A DNA stretch of 7,711 bases from Candidatus Electronema nielsenii (GCA_026122915.1 JAGIXO010000082.1:1-7711); one strand, 5' to 3'. Shown: positions 1 through 5,479, numbered from the stretch's first letter. Notes: generated by a model from the letters alone, not told the origin. Numbers and translations are program-made.

Positions 1-365
1 TGGTGGAAAAATTTCTTGGAAAGGAACATCCGCACGTGGCGGCTGCCCTGAACAATATGGCTGGACTGTATCGTGCGCAGGGCAAGTATGCAGAAGCAGA
101 ACCGCTGCTTCATCGCTCTCTTCAAATTCGTGAGGACAAGCTCGGCAAAGACCATGCCGATGTGGCAAGCACCCTGCGCACACTGGCCAATCTCTACCGC
201 GACCAAGGACGATACGCGGAAGCGGAGCCGCTGTTTCAACGCGCCCTGTCCATCATGCAGGCAAAACTCCCTGCCGGGCATTCGCGCATCAGCGGCTGCC
301 AGAAGGACTATGATGAGATGAAACAAAGAATGGTGGGCCAACAATCAGCCCCAGGCAAGCAATGA
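1..365 (+). CDS. TPR-repeat protein, 3' end only (kinesin-light-chain-like TPRs)
   Basis: This is the C-terminal end of a tetratricopeptide-repeat protein whose 5' part lies outside the window. The GTG at position 3 falls in the middle of a repeat and is not a credible start. Two consecutive 42-residue repeats are visible. Each has the pattern HPxVAxxLNNxAxLYxxQGKYxEAEPLxxRxLxIRExxLG, which is the kinesin-light-chain/NPHP3-type TPR (TPR_10/TPR_12), and a degenerate third one starts at HSRIS. The last 20 or so residues (MKQRMVGQQSAPGKQ end) are a non-repeat tail. TPRs of this type are protein-interaction scaffolds, so no specific partner can be named. The stop codon overlaps the start of the following radical SAM gene (ATGA), so the two are probably co-transcribed and translationally coupled. 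The family call is secure; the function is unknown. Confidence 0.85.
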   Translation, partial: VEKFLGKEHPHVAAALNNMAGLYRAQGKYAEAEPLLHRSLQIREDKLGKDHADVASTLRTLANLYRDQGRYAEAEPLFQRALSIMQAKLPAGHSRISGCQKDYDEMKQRMVGQQSAPGKQ

Positions 366-1402
366 CAAGCTGGCAGGAAGAATTAAAAAACGCTGTCAGT
401 GACGGCGCAGGGTTGGCCCGTGCGCTGGGCTACGATCCGGCAGCGGCAGAGGCGGTCATTGCCCGCTATCCAATGCGAATCACACCGTATTACTTGGAGC
501 TGATTAAAAAGGCAGGTGAGCCGCTGCTCCGGCAGGCAGTGCCTGATCTGCGCGAGCTGGAAGACCCAGTTGGCATGGAAGACCCGCTTGGCGAGGAAAA
601 TTTGAGTCCAGTTCCCAATCTGGTGCATAAATACCCAGACCGGGTGCTGCTTTTGGTGAGTGGGCAGTGTGCGATGTATTGCCGTTTCTGCACCCGCAAG
701 CGCAAGGTGGGCGGCGAGGCTCTACGCTTTAGCGAGGAGCATTTCTCCCCCGCGCTGGACTATCTGCGTAACACTCCGTCTGTGCGCGAGGTGCTGATCT
801 CCGGCGGCGATCCGCTGCTGCTTGCTGATGAGCGGCTGGAGGATATTCTGCGGCGACTGCGGGAAATCAAGAGCATCGAGGTTATTCGCATCGGCACCCG
901 CACTCCCTGCACCCTGCCGATGCGCATCACACCGGAGCTGGTGACTATACTGCGCAAGTATCACCCGCTTTACATCAACACCCACTTCAACCACCCGGCA
1001 GAATTGACCAAAGAGGCGGAGCAAGCCTGCACACTGCTCGCCGACGCAGGCATTCCGCTCGGCTGCCAAACCGTGCTACTGAAGGGAGTGAATGATTCAG
1101 CAGAAGTGTTGGGCAAGCTGTTTTGCGGCCTGCTGCGGCTGCGGGTTAAACCGTATTATCTCATGCAGGCTGACCTGACCAAAGGCACCTGCCATTTTCG
1201 TACTCCGATCAGCACTGGCTTAGAGATTATGCGTAGCTTGATCGGCACGGTCTCTGGCATGGCTGTGCCTAAATTTGTGTTAGATGCGCCCAGCGGTAAG
1301 GGAAAAATTCCGCTTACTCCAAACTACATCACCGCCATGCAAGAGGGTAGACTGGAGTTTGTCAATTACCAAGGGCTGCCCTGCTCTTATCCCTTGGAAT
1401 AG
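362..1402 (+). CDS. kamA: KamA-family radical SAM aminomutase (lysine 2,3-aminomutase-like)
   Basis: Predicted PLP- and [4Fe-4S]/SAM-dependent aminomutase that would turn L-lysine into L-beta-lysine. The 346-residue product carries the radical SAM motif CAMYCRFC (Cys103, Cys107, Cys110), then TRKR with Arg112 at the position that binds the substrate carboxylate. ISGGDP lies at 146-151. ADLTKG (Asp271) and VLDAP (Asp308) match the two aspartates that hold the lysine epsilon-amino group in clostridial KamA. Lys315 in GKGKIPL matches the PLP Schiff-base lysine. Both aspartates favour lysine over glutamate 2,3-aminomutase, and Asp308 argues against EpmB. The protein ends right after the segment equivalent to NFEG...TYSEP in KamA. 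It therefore lacks the C-terminal zinc-cysteine tail of the ~416-residue enzymes, and Ser246 replaces the internal zinc cysteine. It overlaps the TPR gene by 4 bases. No beta-lysine acetyltransferase is visible nearby, so the physiological role (osmolyte or other) is open. Confidence 0.85.
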   Translation: MTSWQEELKNAVSDGAGLARALGYDPAAAEAVIARYPMRITPYYLELIKKAGEPLLRQAVPDLRELEDPVGMEDPLGEENLSPVPNLVHKYPDRVLLLVSGQCAMYCRFCTRKRKVGGEALRFSEEHFSPALDYLRNTPSVREVLISGGDPLLLADERLEDILRRLREIKSIEVIRIGTRTPCTLPMRITPELVTILRKYHPLYINTHFNHPAELTKEAEQACTLLADAGIPLGCQTVLLKGVNDSAEVLGKLFCGLLRLRVKPYYLMQADLTKGTCHFRTPISTGLEIMRSLIGTVSGMAVPKFVLDAPSGKGKIPLTPNYITAMQEGRLEFVNYQGLPCSYPLE

Positions 1403-1422
1403 AGGATGGTTAGAACGCAGAA

Positions 1423-2232
1423 TTAGAAATTACTCGGAAATTTCTCTTCAACATCAAGCTGCTGATTGATCATTACCACGCTATTTTGCAGTGAACCTTT
1501 CCGCACAGCATACTTGTCATTTTCCGCTACGATATATGGCACCTGTCGTTCTTGCTCAAAGGCATCATAACCTTCTCGAAGATTTTCCCAAAAAGATATC
1601 CATTGGGATTTTTTGTTCTGTTCCATATTTTCCTTGGTCATGCGAAAGGGAAATATGTGAACACTGAAGTGCTTCTGGCCTTGAAGAAAAGCCTGATAAG
1701 CAAGTAAATAAATTTCCTCGACTTGAAGATTACCCATTGCGAAACATCCCTGAGAAATGCACTTACCATGCACCATAATGTCGCCGCCGGTGCGCTGGTT
1801 CTCGCGATCAACTACATTGGGATAACCGATGTCGAAGGAAAGATGATATCTGCTGGCTGGATTGAGCTGGCCACCAGAAACGGTGTAAAAACCTTCTGGG
1901 CTTTGCATATCGCCTTCGCGCAACTTAGGGCCAACAGACCCAGAATAGGTACAGATAGGATAAATCTTAAATAGCTCAAATTTATTTACTTTTTGCACCC
2001 ATACTTCCATCTGTTTTGAGAGCTTAAAAATGCGGATAAACACCGGATCGCCAAGTCGTAGCCCTTTAGCTTTGAGCTGCCGCAGGACTCGAGGCTGGGC
2101 ATTGGCCATGTACGTTTCGGCCTTAGGACTGGTGGGAGGATATCCGTCCAGCAGCTGCGCGGAGGACAAGACGGGAACAAGAAAAAAAGCCGCTCCCAGC
2201 AGGAGAGGGGCAAACAGGGTGCGAAGGCGCAT
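1423..2232 (-). CDS. yafK: Secreted YkuD-domain protein, YafK/DpaA type (murein L,D-transpeptidase fold)
   Basis: The 269-residue product starts with a Sec signal peptide (about residues 1-25, ending LSSA-Q) and is expected in the periplasm. The YkuD catalytic signature is complete: IMVHG (His155-Gly156) followed by SQGCFAM (Ser160, Gly162, catalytic Cys163). The rest follows the E. coli YafK pattern: VFIRIFK near 64-70, YPICTYSGSVGPK at 91-103, SPEGFY at 111-116, IGYPN at 135-139, FPFRMT at 194-199 and FWENLREGYDAFEQ at 214-227. From family knowledge, E. coli YafK (DpaA/LdtF) cleaves the bond between Braun lipoprotein and meso-DAP in peptidoglycan rather than making 3-3 crosslinks; whether that holds here is inference. 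No clear Shine-Dalgarno precedes the ATG, but the signal peptide fits this start. It is convergent with kamA (20 bases between stops) and lies 112 bases downstream of the CsgG-like gene on the same strand. Confidence 0.88.
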   Translation of the reverse strand: MRLRTLFAPLLLGAAFFLVPVLSSAQLLDGYPPTSPKAETYMANAQPRVLRQLKAKGLRLGDPVFIRIFKLSKQMEVWVQKVNKFELFKIYPICTYSGSVGPKLREGDMQSPEGFYTVSGGQLNPASRYHLSFDIGYPNVVDRENQRTGGDIMVHGKCISQGCFAMGNLQVEEIYLLAYQAFLQGQKHFSVHIFPFRMTKENMEQNKKSQWISFWENLREGYDAFEQERQVPYIVAENDKYAVRKGSLQNSVVMINQQLDVEEKFPSNF

Positions 2233-2300
2233 GTCTGTTTGTTGGTGAATGTTAGGATTGATTCAGACGACCTGTTTCGCCTTAGCGGTTGTCGCACATT

Positions 2301-2316
2301 TGACCAACATTGATCA
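2301..2316. repeat. Imperfect 16-bp palindrome upstream of the yafK-like gene
   Basis: TGACCAA and TTGATCA are separated by CA and are inverted repeats with one mismatch. The site lies about 70 bases upstream of the yafK-like start, in the 112-base gap behind the CsgG-like gene. It could be a regulator site or chance; no intrinsic terminator is evident in this gap. Confidence 0.3.
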
Positions 2317-2344
2317 GCAAAAGCTATTTACCGGATGGCTCTGG

Positions 2345-3499
2345 TTACAGCAATTCATCGCGTTGCTGCGATAATTTTTCTATTTTATCAGTATCAACCT
2401 TCATGTAAATCTGAATAAATAAATCACCGAGATTGCTTCTTGTGTGCGGTATCAGCATATCATTTTCTGTCTCATACGAAGTAATAGCTCGTTGCAAATC
2501 AGCGTCATATTTTTTATCTATTTTACCGTTATAGTGATTCAATTCTTTCAACATCAGCTTGAGATATTTAATTCGTTCATGCTCATCAAGCGCAAGCCAT
2601 TTCTGATATGCCGATACGGTCGCGTCAGGATTTGGCCCATCTACTGCAAAGCAAGGAGAAAAATCAATTTGCTTATATATGCCCCTAAGTGTCCATAATA
2701 CTGCGGCTTCAATCAGCGTTCGTTGTGCACCGTGTAAACCTTCTTTCAGTTTAGACTGCGCTGCAAAACTCATAGAACCTTCGCCGTAGCCAAAACCAAT
2801 AGAAAATTTGTCTGATTCAGTATAGCTATTGAGCGTCAGTGTCGTAGCGGCACCAACCGTATTTTTGAAGGCATCACCTAAATACACAGCCAACGACAGG
2901 CTTCTTGAAGCTCTGGAAATGCCGTATTCAATTTCTGCTTGCCCATGACTGCCAGTTGTTTCTGCGCCGCTGCCTGATCCTTTATTCATGTAATCAGAGG
3001 AATCATTTTGGGTATATACCCCTTTCACTCTGATTGCAGCTGAGGCACCGTACATTTTGGTCATATCCCGCATATAAATGGGATCAAGCATTCCGAACTT
3101 ATTTTCATCCGCCAAACCAACGGGCATTGAATAAGGAATGACCATCTTTTTATGAGAGAGGCTTCTTCTGATGATAGCCTCAAAATCATATTTTCCACTA
3201 TCAGCCAGCGGCCCGTTTTCTCTTGCATATCTACCGGTCAATATCTTACTGTCCGGTACGACAGGAACTGTGCCATCGTAGAAATCGTCAACCAATAGTA
3301 AAATAGCTGGAGTTTCAGATTTATTGATTTCCCGCCCCATACATTTCAAAGTTTCTGTCAGATTTGTGGAGGCAGGATGCGGTGTTTCAGCAGTAATATT
3401 GGACATCGAAGAATTAACATTAGAGCAGCCACTATTCGCAAGCAGAAAAAAGCCGCTCAAGCATACTGTTCCAATGAATATACTCCTTTGTCTTTGCAT
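2345..3499 (-). CDS. CsgG/HfaB-like outer-membrane lipoprotein (fibre-subunit export pore candidate)
   Basis: This 384-residue protein has a basic N-terminus (MQRQR), a hydrophobic stretch and NSGC at 22-25. Cys25 is the likely lipidated residue, although Asn at -3 is unusual for a lipobox; Ser at +2 suggests outer-membrane sorting. The body follows CsgG/HfaB architecture. An N-terminal segment has TPHPASTNLTETLKCMG, as in HfaB. AILLLVDDFYDGT at 65-77 comes next, then GASAAIRVKGVY at 151-162. A Ser/Gly-rich loop at 174-186 precedes beta-strands near 198-228, and a gap-like GFGYGEGSMSFAAQ at 235-248 precedes a helix at 258-275. From family knowledge, CsgG forms a nonameric secretion pore for curlin and HfaB anchors the holdfast. 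Residues 312-350 (LKELNHYNGKIDKKYDADLQRAI region) resemble a PG_binding_1 motif, absent from E. coli CsgG. The ATG has only a weak ribosome site; an AGGAG lies just inside the gene. Family assignment is by pattern recognition. Confidence 0.68.
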   Translation of the reverse strand: MQRQRSIFIGTVCLSGFFLLANSGCSNVNSSMSNITAETPHPASTNLTETLKCMGREINKSETPAILLLVDDFYDGTVPVVPDSKILTGRYARENGPLADSGKYDFEAIIRRSLSHKKMVIPYSMPVGLADENKFGMLDPIYMRDMTKMYGASAAIRVKGVYTQNDSSDYMNKGSGSGAETTGSHGQAEIEYGISRASRSLSLAVYLGDAFKNTVGAATTLTLNSYTESDKFSIGFGYGEGSMSFAAQSKLKEGLHGAQRTLIEAAVLWTLRGIYKQIDFSPCFAVDGPNPDATVSAYQKWLALDEHERIKYLKLMLKELNHYNGKIDKKYDADLQRAITSYETENDMLIPHTRSNLGDLFIQIYMKVDTDKIEKLSQQRDELL

Positions 3500-3661
3500 A
3501 GAAATATTATTGAGCCTAATGCGAAAGCTGTATAAACAGGTTCAAACGCATGGCAACCATCAGGTCGGAATTTCAGCAGAAAATAAAAAAACTACGTAAG
3601 CAGAAAAAAAGTCAGCGTCGTTGATATGAGTTACAAAAAAGATTTAGGATGTAGCAGCAAA

Positions 3662-3684
3662 ACAGAATGAAGCTTATTTTCTGT
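3662..3684 (-). terminator. Weak stem-loop after the 110-residue secreted-protein gene
   Basis: Six-base arms ACAGAA and TTCTGT enclose an AT-rich loop that contains AAGCTT. On the minus strand this begins 7 bases after the TAG stop at 3691-3693 and is followed by TTTTGC. It may partly terminate or stabilise the upstream small-gene transcript before the CsgG-like gene, but the stem is short and AT-rich. Confidence 0.3.
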
Positions 3685-3690
3685 AATCAT

Positions 3691-4023
3691 CTACTGGCAT
3701 TCAAACACAATTGTATTGACATCAATATATTGAAAGGAATCTCCTGAGCCTTCATTGTAGTTTCCATAGAAAATACACTTGGGTTCAATCGGATTATCAA
3801 CAATGATATTTCCTTCAGGTAGCAAATACCCATTCGTTTCAGGAGCTATGCTGCTTTCACGGCTTTCTGCTGTATTTTGCTTAAGAACGCTATTTTTTTG
3901 GTTCAGTACAGAATTTATGCTTGGATTCATCTGCACATCAGGTATGACCACTTTTTTGATTTCTGCCGCACAGATTCCATGCCAGAGAGCAATGATACAA
4001 ATGGGGATAAAATATTTTTTCAT
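3691..4023 (-). CDS. Small secreted protein of unknown family, 110 residues
   Basis: I do not recognise the family. The chosen start (MKKYFIP...) has AAGGTG five bases upstream and begins a clean Sec signal peptide (about residues 1-20, hydrophobic IPICIIALWHGICAA). A longer reading from 4053 would put extra polar residues in front of the signal and has no ribosome site. The mature part is about 90 residues. It has an Asn/Ser-rich stretch at 33-50 (NPSINSVLNQKNSVLKQN), then a Pro/Gly region and a C-terminal module from Cys83 to Cys109 with aromatic residues (FYGNY, FQYI). The protein ends ECQ, so the penultimate residue is Cys, as in the two repeat proteins upstream. It starts 26 bases after the preceding gene's stop, which indicates an operon. 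A role as accessory or minor subunit of the CsgG-like system is inference; it does not resemble CsgE or CsgF as I know them. Confidence 0.7.
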   Translation of the reverse strand: MKKYFIPICIIALWHGICAAEIKKVVIPDVQMNPSINSVLNQKNSVLKQNTAESRESSIAPETNGYLLPEGNIIVDNPIEPKCIFYGNYNEGSGDSFQYIDVNTIVFECQ

Positions 4024-4049
4024 AACAGCACCTTGAGGCTGACAATTTT

Positions 4050-4484
4050 TCAATTGCAGGAATCGCAGCTTGTTATAACGTTAATGCCTTGAATTCCGCC
4101 ACTGGTGTTACGAGAAGTTAGCGTGACTACGCCGTTGATGATCGCCATTTGAGATATTGCATCTGCGCTGCCACGATAAATATTAACTCCTTGCACAACG
4201 TTATCTCCCTCTGAAGTTATCAGCGAAAGATCATATTCGATTGATGCAACCTGAACGGCTTTTCCGCTGTAAGAAGAATTAGTGATCACGTTGATCCCCT
4301 GCGTGCTGCTACTGTCACTGTATGATTCTAAATTAAGTTCACTGCCGACTTGAACACCCTGAAATAAACCCGCATCATAGGCATCTGTAAATTGATCGAA
4401 GACAGTAAAATCTGCACATACAGCTATCAACGGATTAAACAATATCCCTGCCAAGGATACGATTAAACATATTTCTTTTACCAT
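4050..4484 (-). CDS. Secreted repeat protein A, paralogue of the 4706-5137 product (candidate fibre subunit)
   Basis: The 144-residue product starts at the ATG at 4484, eight bases after a strong AGGAGG. An in-frame GTG immediately before it (4487) is the only alternative and adds one residue. A Sec signal peptide spans about 1-24 (ending AVCA-D). The mature protein is acidic, Ser/Asn/Gly/Val-rich and without predicted helices or membrane segments. A motif QG(I/V)N(V/I) recurs at residues 62, 98 and 132, spaced about 35 residues, with a weaker QGVQV at 42. It aligns end to end with the upstream protein; the best match is VQGVNIYRG and QGINVITS against RQGVNVFRG and QGINLVTA. The C-terminus is CDSCN, a CxxC with a penultimate Cys. 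Regular Gln/Asn-bearing strand-like repeats next to a CsgG-type pore suggest an amyloid or beta-solenoid surface subunit, but it is not a canonical curlin and the function is inferred. Confidence 0.8.
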   Translation of the reverse strand: MVKEICLIVSLAGILFNPLIAVCADFTVFDQFTDAYDAGLFQGVQVGSELNLESYSDSSSTQGINVITNSSYSGKAVQVASIEYDLSLITSEGDNVVQGVNIYRGSADAISQMAIINGVVTLTSRNTSGGIQGINVITSCDSCN

Positions 4485-4560
4485 CACAGATTCCTCCTGG
4501 CAGTCGGGATATGCTCCGTAACGTATCCTCCTTACTCAAAGGCGGCTGCGGAACATCACA

Positions 4561-4589
4561 ACCTTATTGCGGCAAGCCTAATCTGTCAA
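4561..4589 (-). promoter_or_regulatory. Candidate sigma70-type promoter for repeat protein A
   Basis: Read on the minus strand, a perfect -35 TTGACA (4584-4589) is followed after 17 bases by TAAGGT (4561-4566, three of six matches to TATAAT). It points to the gene starting at 4484, leaving a leader of roughly 70 bases. It could give the second paralogue its own transcription start behind the stem-loop at 4646-4696. The weak -10 keeps confidence modest. Confidence 0.45.
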
Positions 4590-4645
4590 GCCAACGACAT
4601 GTGCCTTTAGCCTGTAACTACTCAGAATAAAATAATTGGCATCAG

Positions 4646-4696
4646 GACAGGAGAAAATTCGGATGATATAAACTCCGATTCCAAGTTTTTCCTGTC
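4646..4696 (-). terminator. Nested stem-loop between the two repeat-protein genes (terminator, attenuator or processing site)
   Basis: Outer arms GACAGGA (4646-4652) and TCCTGTC (4690-4696) pair perfectly, continue through AAAA/TTTT with one bulged G, and enclose an inner stem TCGGA (4659-4663)/TCCGA (4674-4678). It begins 10 bases after the stop codon of the 4706-5137 gene. There is no uridine run directly after the 3' arm on the minus strand, so partial read-through or 3'-end stabilisation is as likely as full termination. That would make the upstream gene's transcript more abundant than the rest, as is common for a major fibre subunit. Confidence 0.5.
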
Positions 4697-4705
4697 TCCG
4701 TCCAC

Positions 4706-5137
4706 TCATTCACAGTTTGTCACGCAAGCGGTTACAAGATTGATACCTTGCACAACATCAGCACTATTTGAAGAAGTGATAGCTACCGCACCAGTTACAG
4801 ATGTACCCTGTACCATCATTACAGGCACTTCCCCACGAAACACGTTGACACCCTGACGTATTCCTGTTCCAGCACTGGTGGAAAGTTCAATACCAGTATC
4901 AGCAGACACCTTTTGATGAAGCTCAGGAGAGCTTGCAAACGTGTTACCGATCACTACGTTACCGCCGAAAACGCCACTGTCGGCATAACTTGAGTCGATG
5001 GAAAGTTTATCGCCGCTGACCGCTAATCCTTGAGCGATACCCTCAACGATACCTGCGAAGGGATCGAATTCCGCCATAGCTGCTTGGGGATAAAGGGCTA
5101 AACCTAATGCTACTGCAAAACTAATTTTTTTCCACAT
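4706..5137 (-). CDS. Secreted repeat protein B, first gene of the CsgG-like cluster (candidate fibre subunit)
   Basis: The 143-residue product has a near-ideal ribosome site (AAGGAG, six bases before the ATG) and a Sec signal peptide at 1-22 (MWKK, hydrophobic core, AAMA-E). The mature part is rich in Ser, Gly, Val and Ala. The QG(V/I)N motif occurs at residues 95 (RQGVNVFRG) and 130 (VQGINLVT), with degenerate versions at 58 (GGNVVIG) and 110 (VQGTSVTG), so the period is about 35. It aligns along its whole length with the neighbouring 144-residue protein. It ends CVTNCE: two cysteines (138, 142), one penultimate. It has its own strong promoter and a stem-loop just after the stop, consistent with high expression as a main subunit. 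The family is not one I can name; curlin- or Hfa-like amyloid is inference from repeat style and the CsgG-like neighbour. Confidence 0.82.
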   Translation of the reverse strand: MWKKISFAVALGLALYPQAAMAEFDPFAGIVEGIAQGLAVSGDKLSIDSSYADSGVFGGNVVIGNTFASSPELHQKVSADTGIELSTSAGTGIRQGVNVFRGEVPVMMVQGTSVTGAVAITSSNSADVVQGINLVTACVTNCE

Positions 5138-5163
5138 GGTTATCTCCTTTTGACTAAAAAAAG

Positions 5164-5183
5164 CAAGTGAAAAGCAAAAACTT
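5164..5183 (+). repeat. Direct repeat copy 1 in the leader of the repeat-protein operon
   Basis: CAAGTGAAAAGCAAAAACTT recurs at 5229-5251 with only extra A residues inserted. This copy lies downstream of the -10 box of the leftward promoter, between the predicted transcription start and the ribosome site. Inside it, GCAAAA...TTTTGC (5174-5187) is a small palindrome. Confidence 0.55.
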
Positions 5184-5202
5184 TTGCCTTTTTCTTACTT
5201 CC

Positions 5203-5231
5203 AGTATAAATCAACAGACCAAGCAAATCAA
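5203..5231 (-). promoter_or_regulatory. Sigma70-type promoter of the repeat-protein/CsgG-like operon
   Basis: On the minus strand TTGATT (5226-5231) is followed after exactly 17 bases by TATACT (5203-5208, five of six matches to TATAAT). It points at the start codon at 5137 with a leader of about 55-60 bases ending in AAGGAG. Direct repeat copies lie just upstream and downstream of it. Confidence 0.6.
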
Positions 5232-5251
5232 GTGAAAAAGCAAAAAAACTT
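5229..5251 (+). repeat. Direct repeat copy 2 overlapping the -35 box of the repeat-protein promoter
   Basis: Second copy of the CAAGTGAAA(A)GCAAAAA...CTT element, 65 bases from copy 1. It overlaps the -35 hexamer of the leftward promoter by three bases and extends upstream of it. The two copies bracket the promoter, as operator pairs do; the A-rich composition means similarity by chance is possible. Confidence 0.55.
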
Positions 5252-5267
5252 AATAAGATGCACCGCA

Positions 5268-5290
5268 AAGTAGGACTTTACGTCCTACTT
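5268..5290. repeat. Perfect 9-bp inverted repeat (operator-like or hairpin)
   Basis: Arms AAGTAGGAC (5268-5276) and GTCCTACTT (5282-5290) match perfectly around a five-base centre TTTAC. The site lies roughly 75-95 bases upstream of the predicted start of the leftward transcript. Neither side has a proper uridine tract, so a protein-binding palindrome is as plausible as a terminator. Confidence 0.55.
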
Positions 5291-5386
5291 GTTTCCTGTA
5301 TATAAAAAGTTGAGTTTTTCCGCCTCTCGGCAGCCTGTGATGCTTTTCAAAAGAGTCAGTACCATGAGTTACGCAGTTGGTAAGAA

Positions 5387-5405
5387 TCAGTCAAACTTCG
5401 ACTGA
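5387..5405. repeat. 6-bp inverted repeat upstream of the rightward promoter
   Basis: Arms TCAGTC (5387-5392) and GACTGA (5400-5405) flank AAACTTC. A further GTCAGT at 5355-5360 can pair with ACTGAC at 5401-5406 as an alternative. An A/T-rich stretch with six T follows at 5416-5421. Confidence 0.35.
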
Positions 5406-5413
5406 CTATAAAT

Positions 5414-5443
5414 AGTTTTTTGAACCGGTAAAGTTTTTTGAAC
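5414..5443 (+). repeat. Pair of exact 12-bp direct repeats next to the rightward promoter
   Basis: AGTTTTTTGAAC occurs at 5414-5425 and again at 5432-5443, 18 bases apart. The second copy ends seven bases before the -35 box at 5451, the usual location for an activator pair or a cooperative regulator. Exact identity over 12 bases with a short gap makes chance less likely, although the T run lowers complexity. Confidence 0.6.
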
Positions 5444-5450
5444 TTCGTGC

Positions 5451-5479
5451 TTGACAGAAACGTTTTTTTCACATATCCT
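5451..5479 (+). promoter_or_regulatory. Sigma70-type promoter of the secreted DUF11-like gene
   Basis: A perfect -35 TTGACA (5451-5456), a 17-base spacer and TATCCT (5474-5479, four of six matches) point rightward. Transcription would start near 5486 and give a leader of about 100 bases before the ATG at 5586. Confidence 0.62.

Noticed and set aside
722..1069. 115-residue open frame on the minus strand inside kamA
   Set aside because: It is antisense to a fully conserved radical SAM gene, has no ribosome site and no recognisable motif.
3500..3690. Separate promoter for the CsgG-like gene (TTGAAC around 3538-3543)
   Set aside because: The -35 is a partial match and no convincing -10 is found at 16-18 bases, so it is not listed as a feature.
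4024..4053. Ten-residue longer N-terminus for the 3691-4023 protein
   Set aside because: It would put polar residues in front of the signal peptide and nearly abut the preceding stop. The internal ATG at 4023 has AAGGTG at the right distance.
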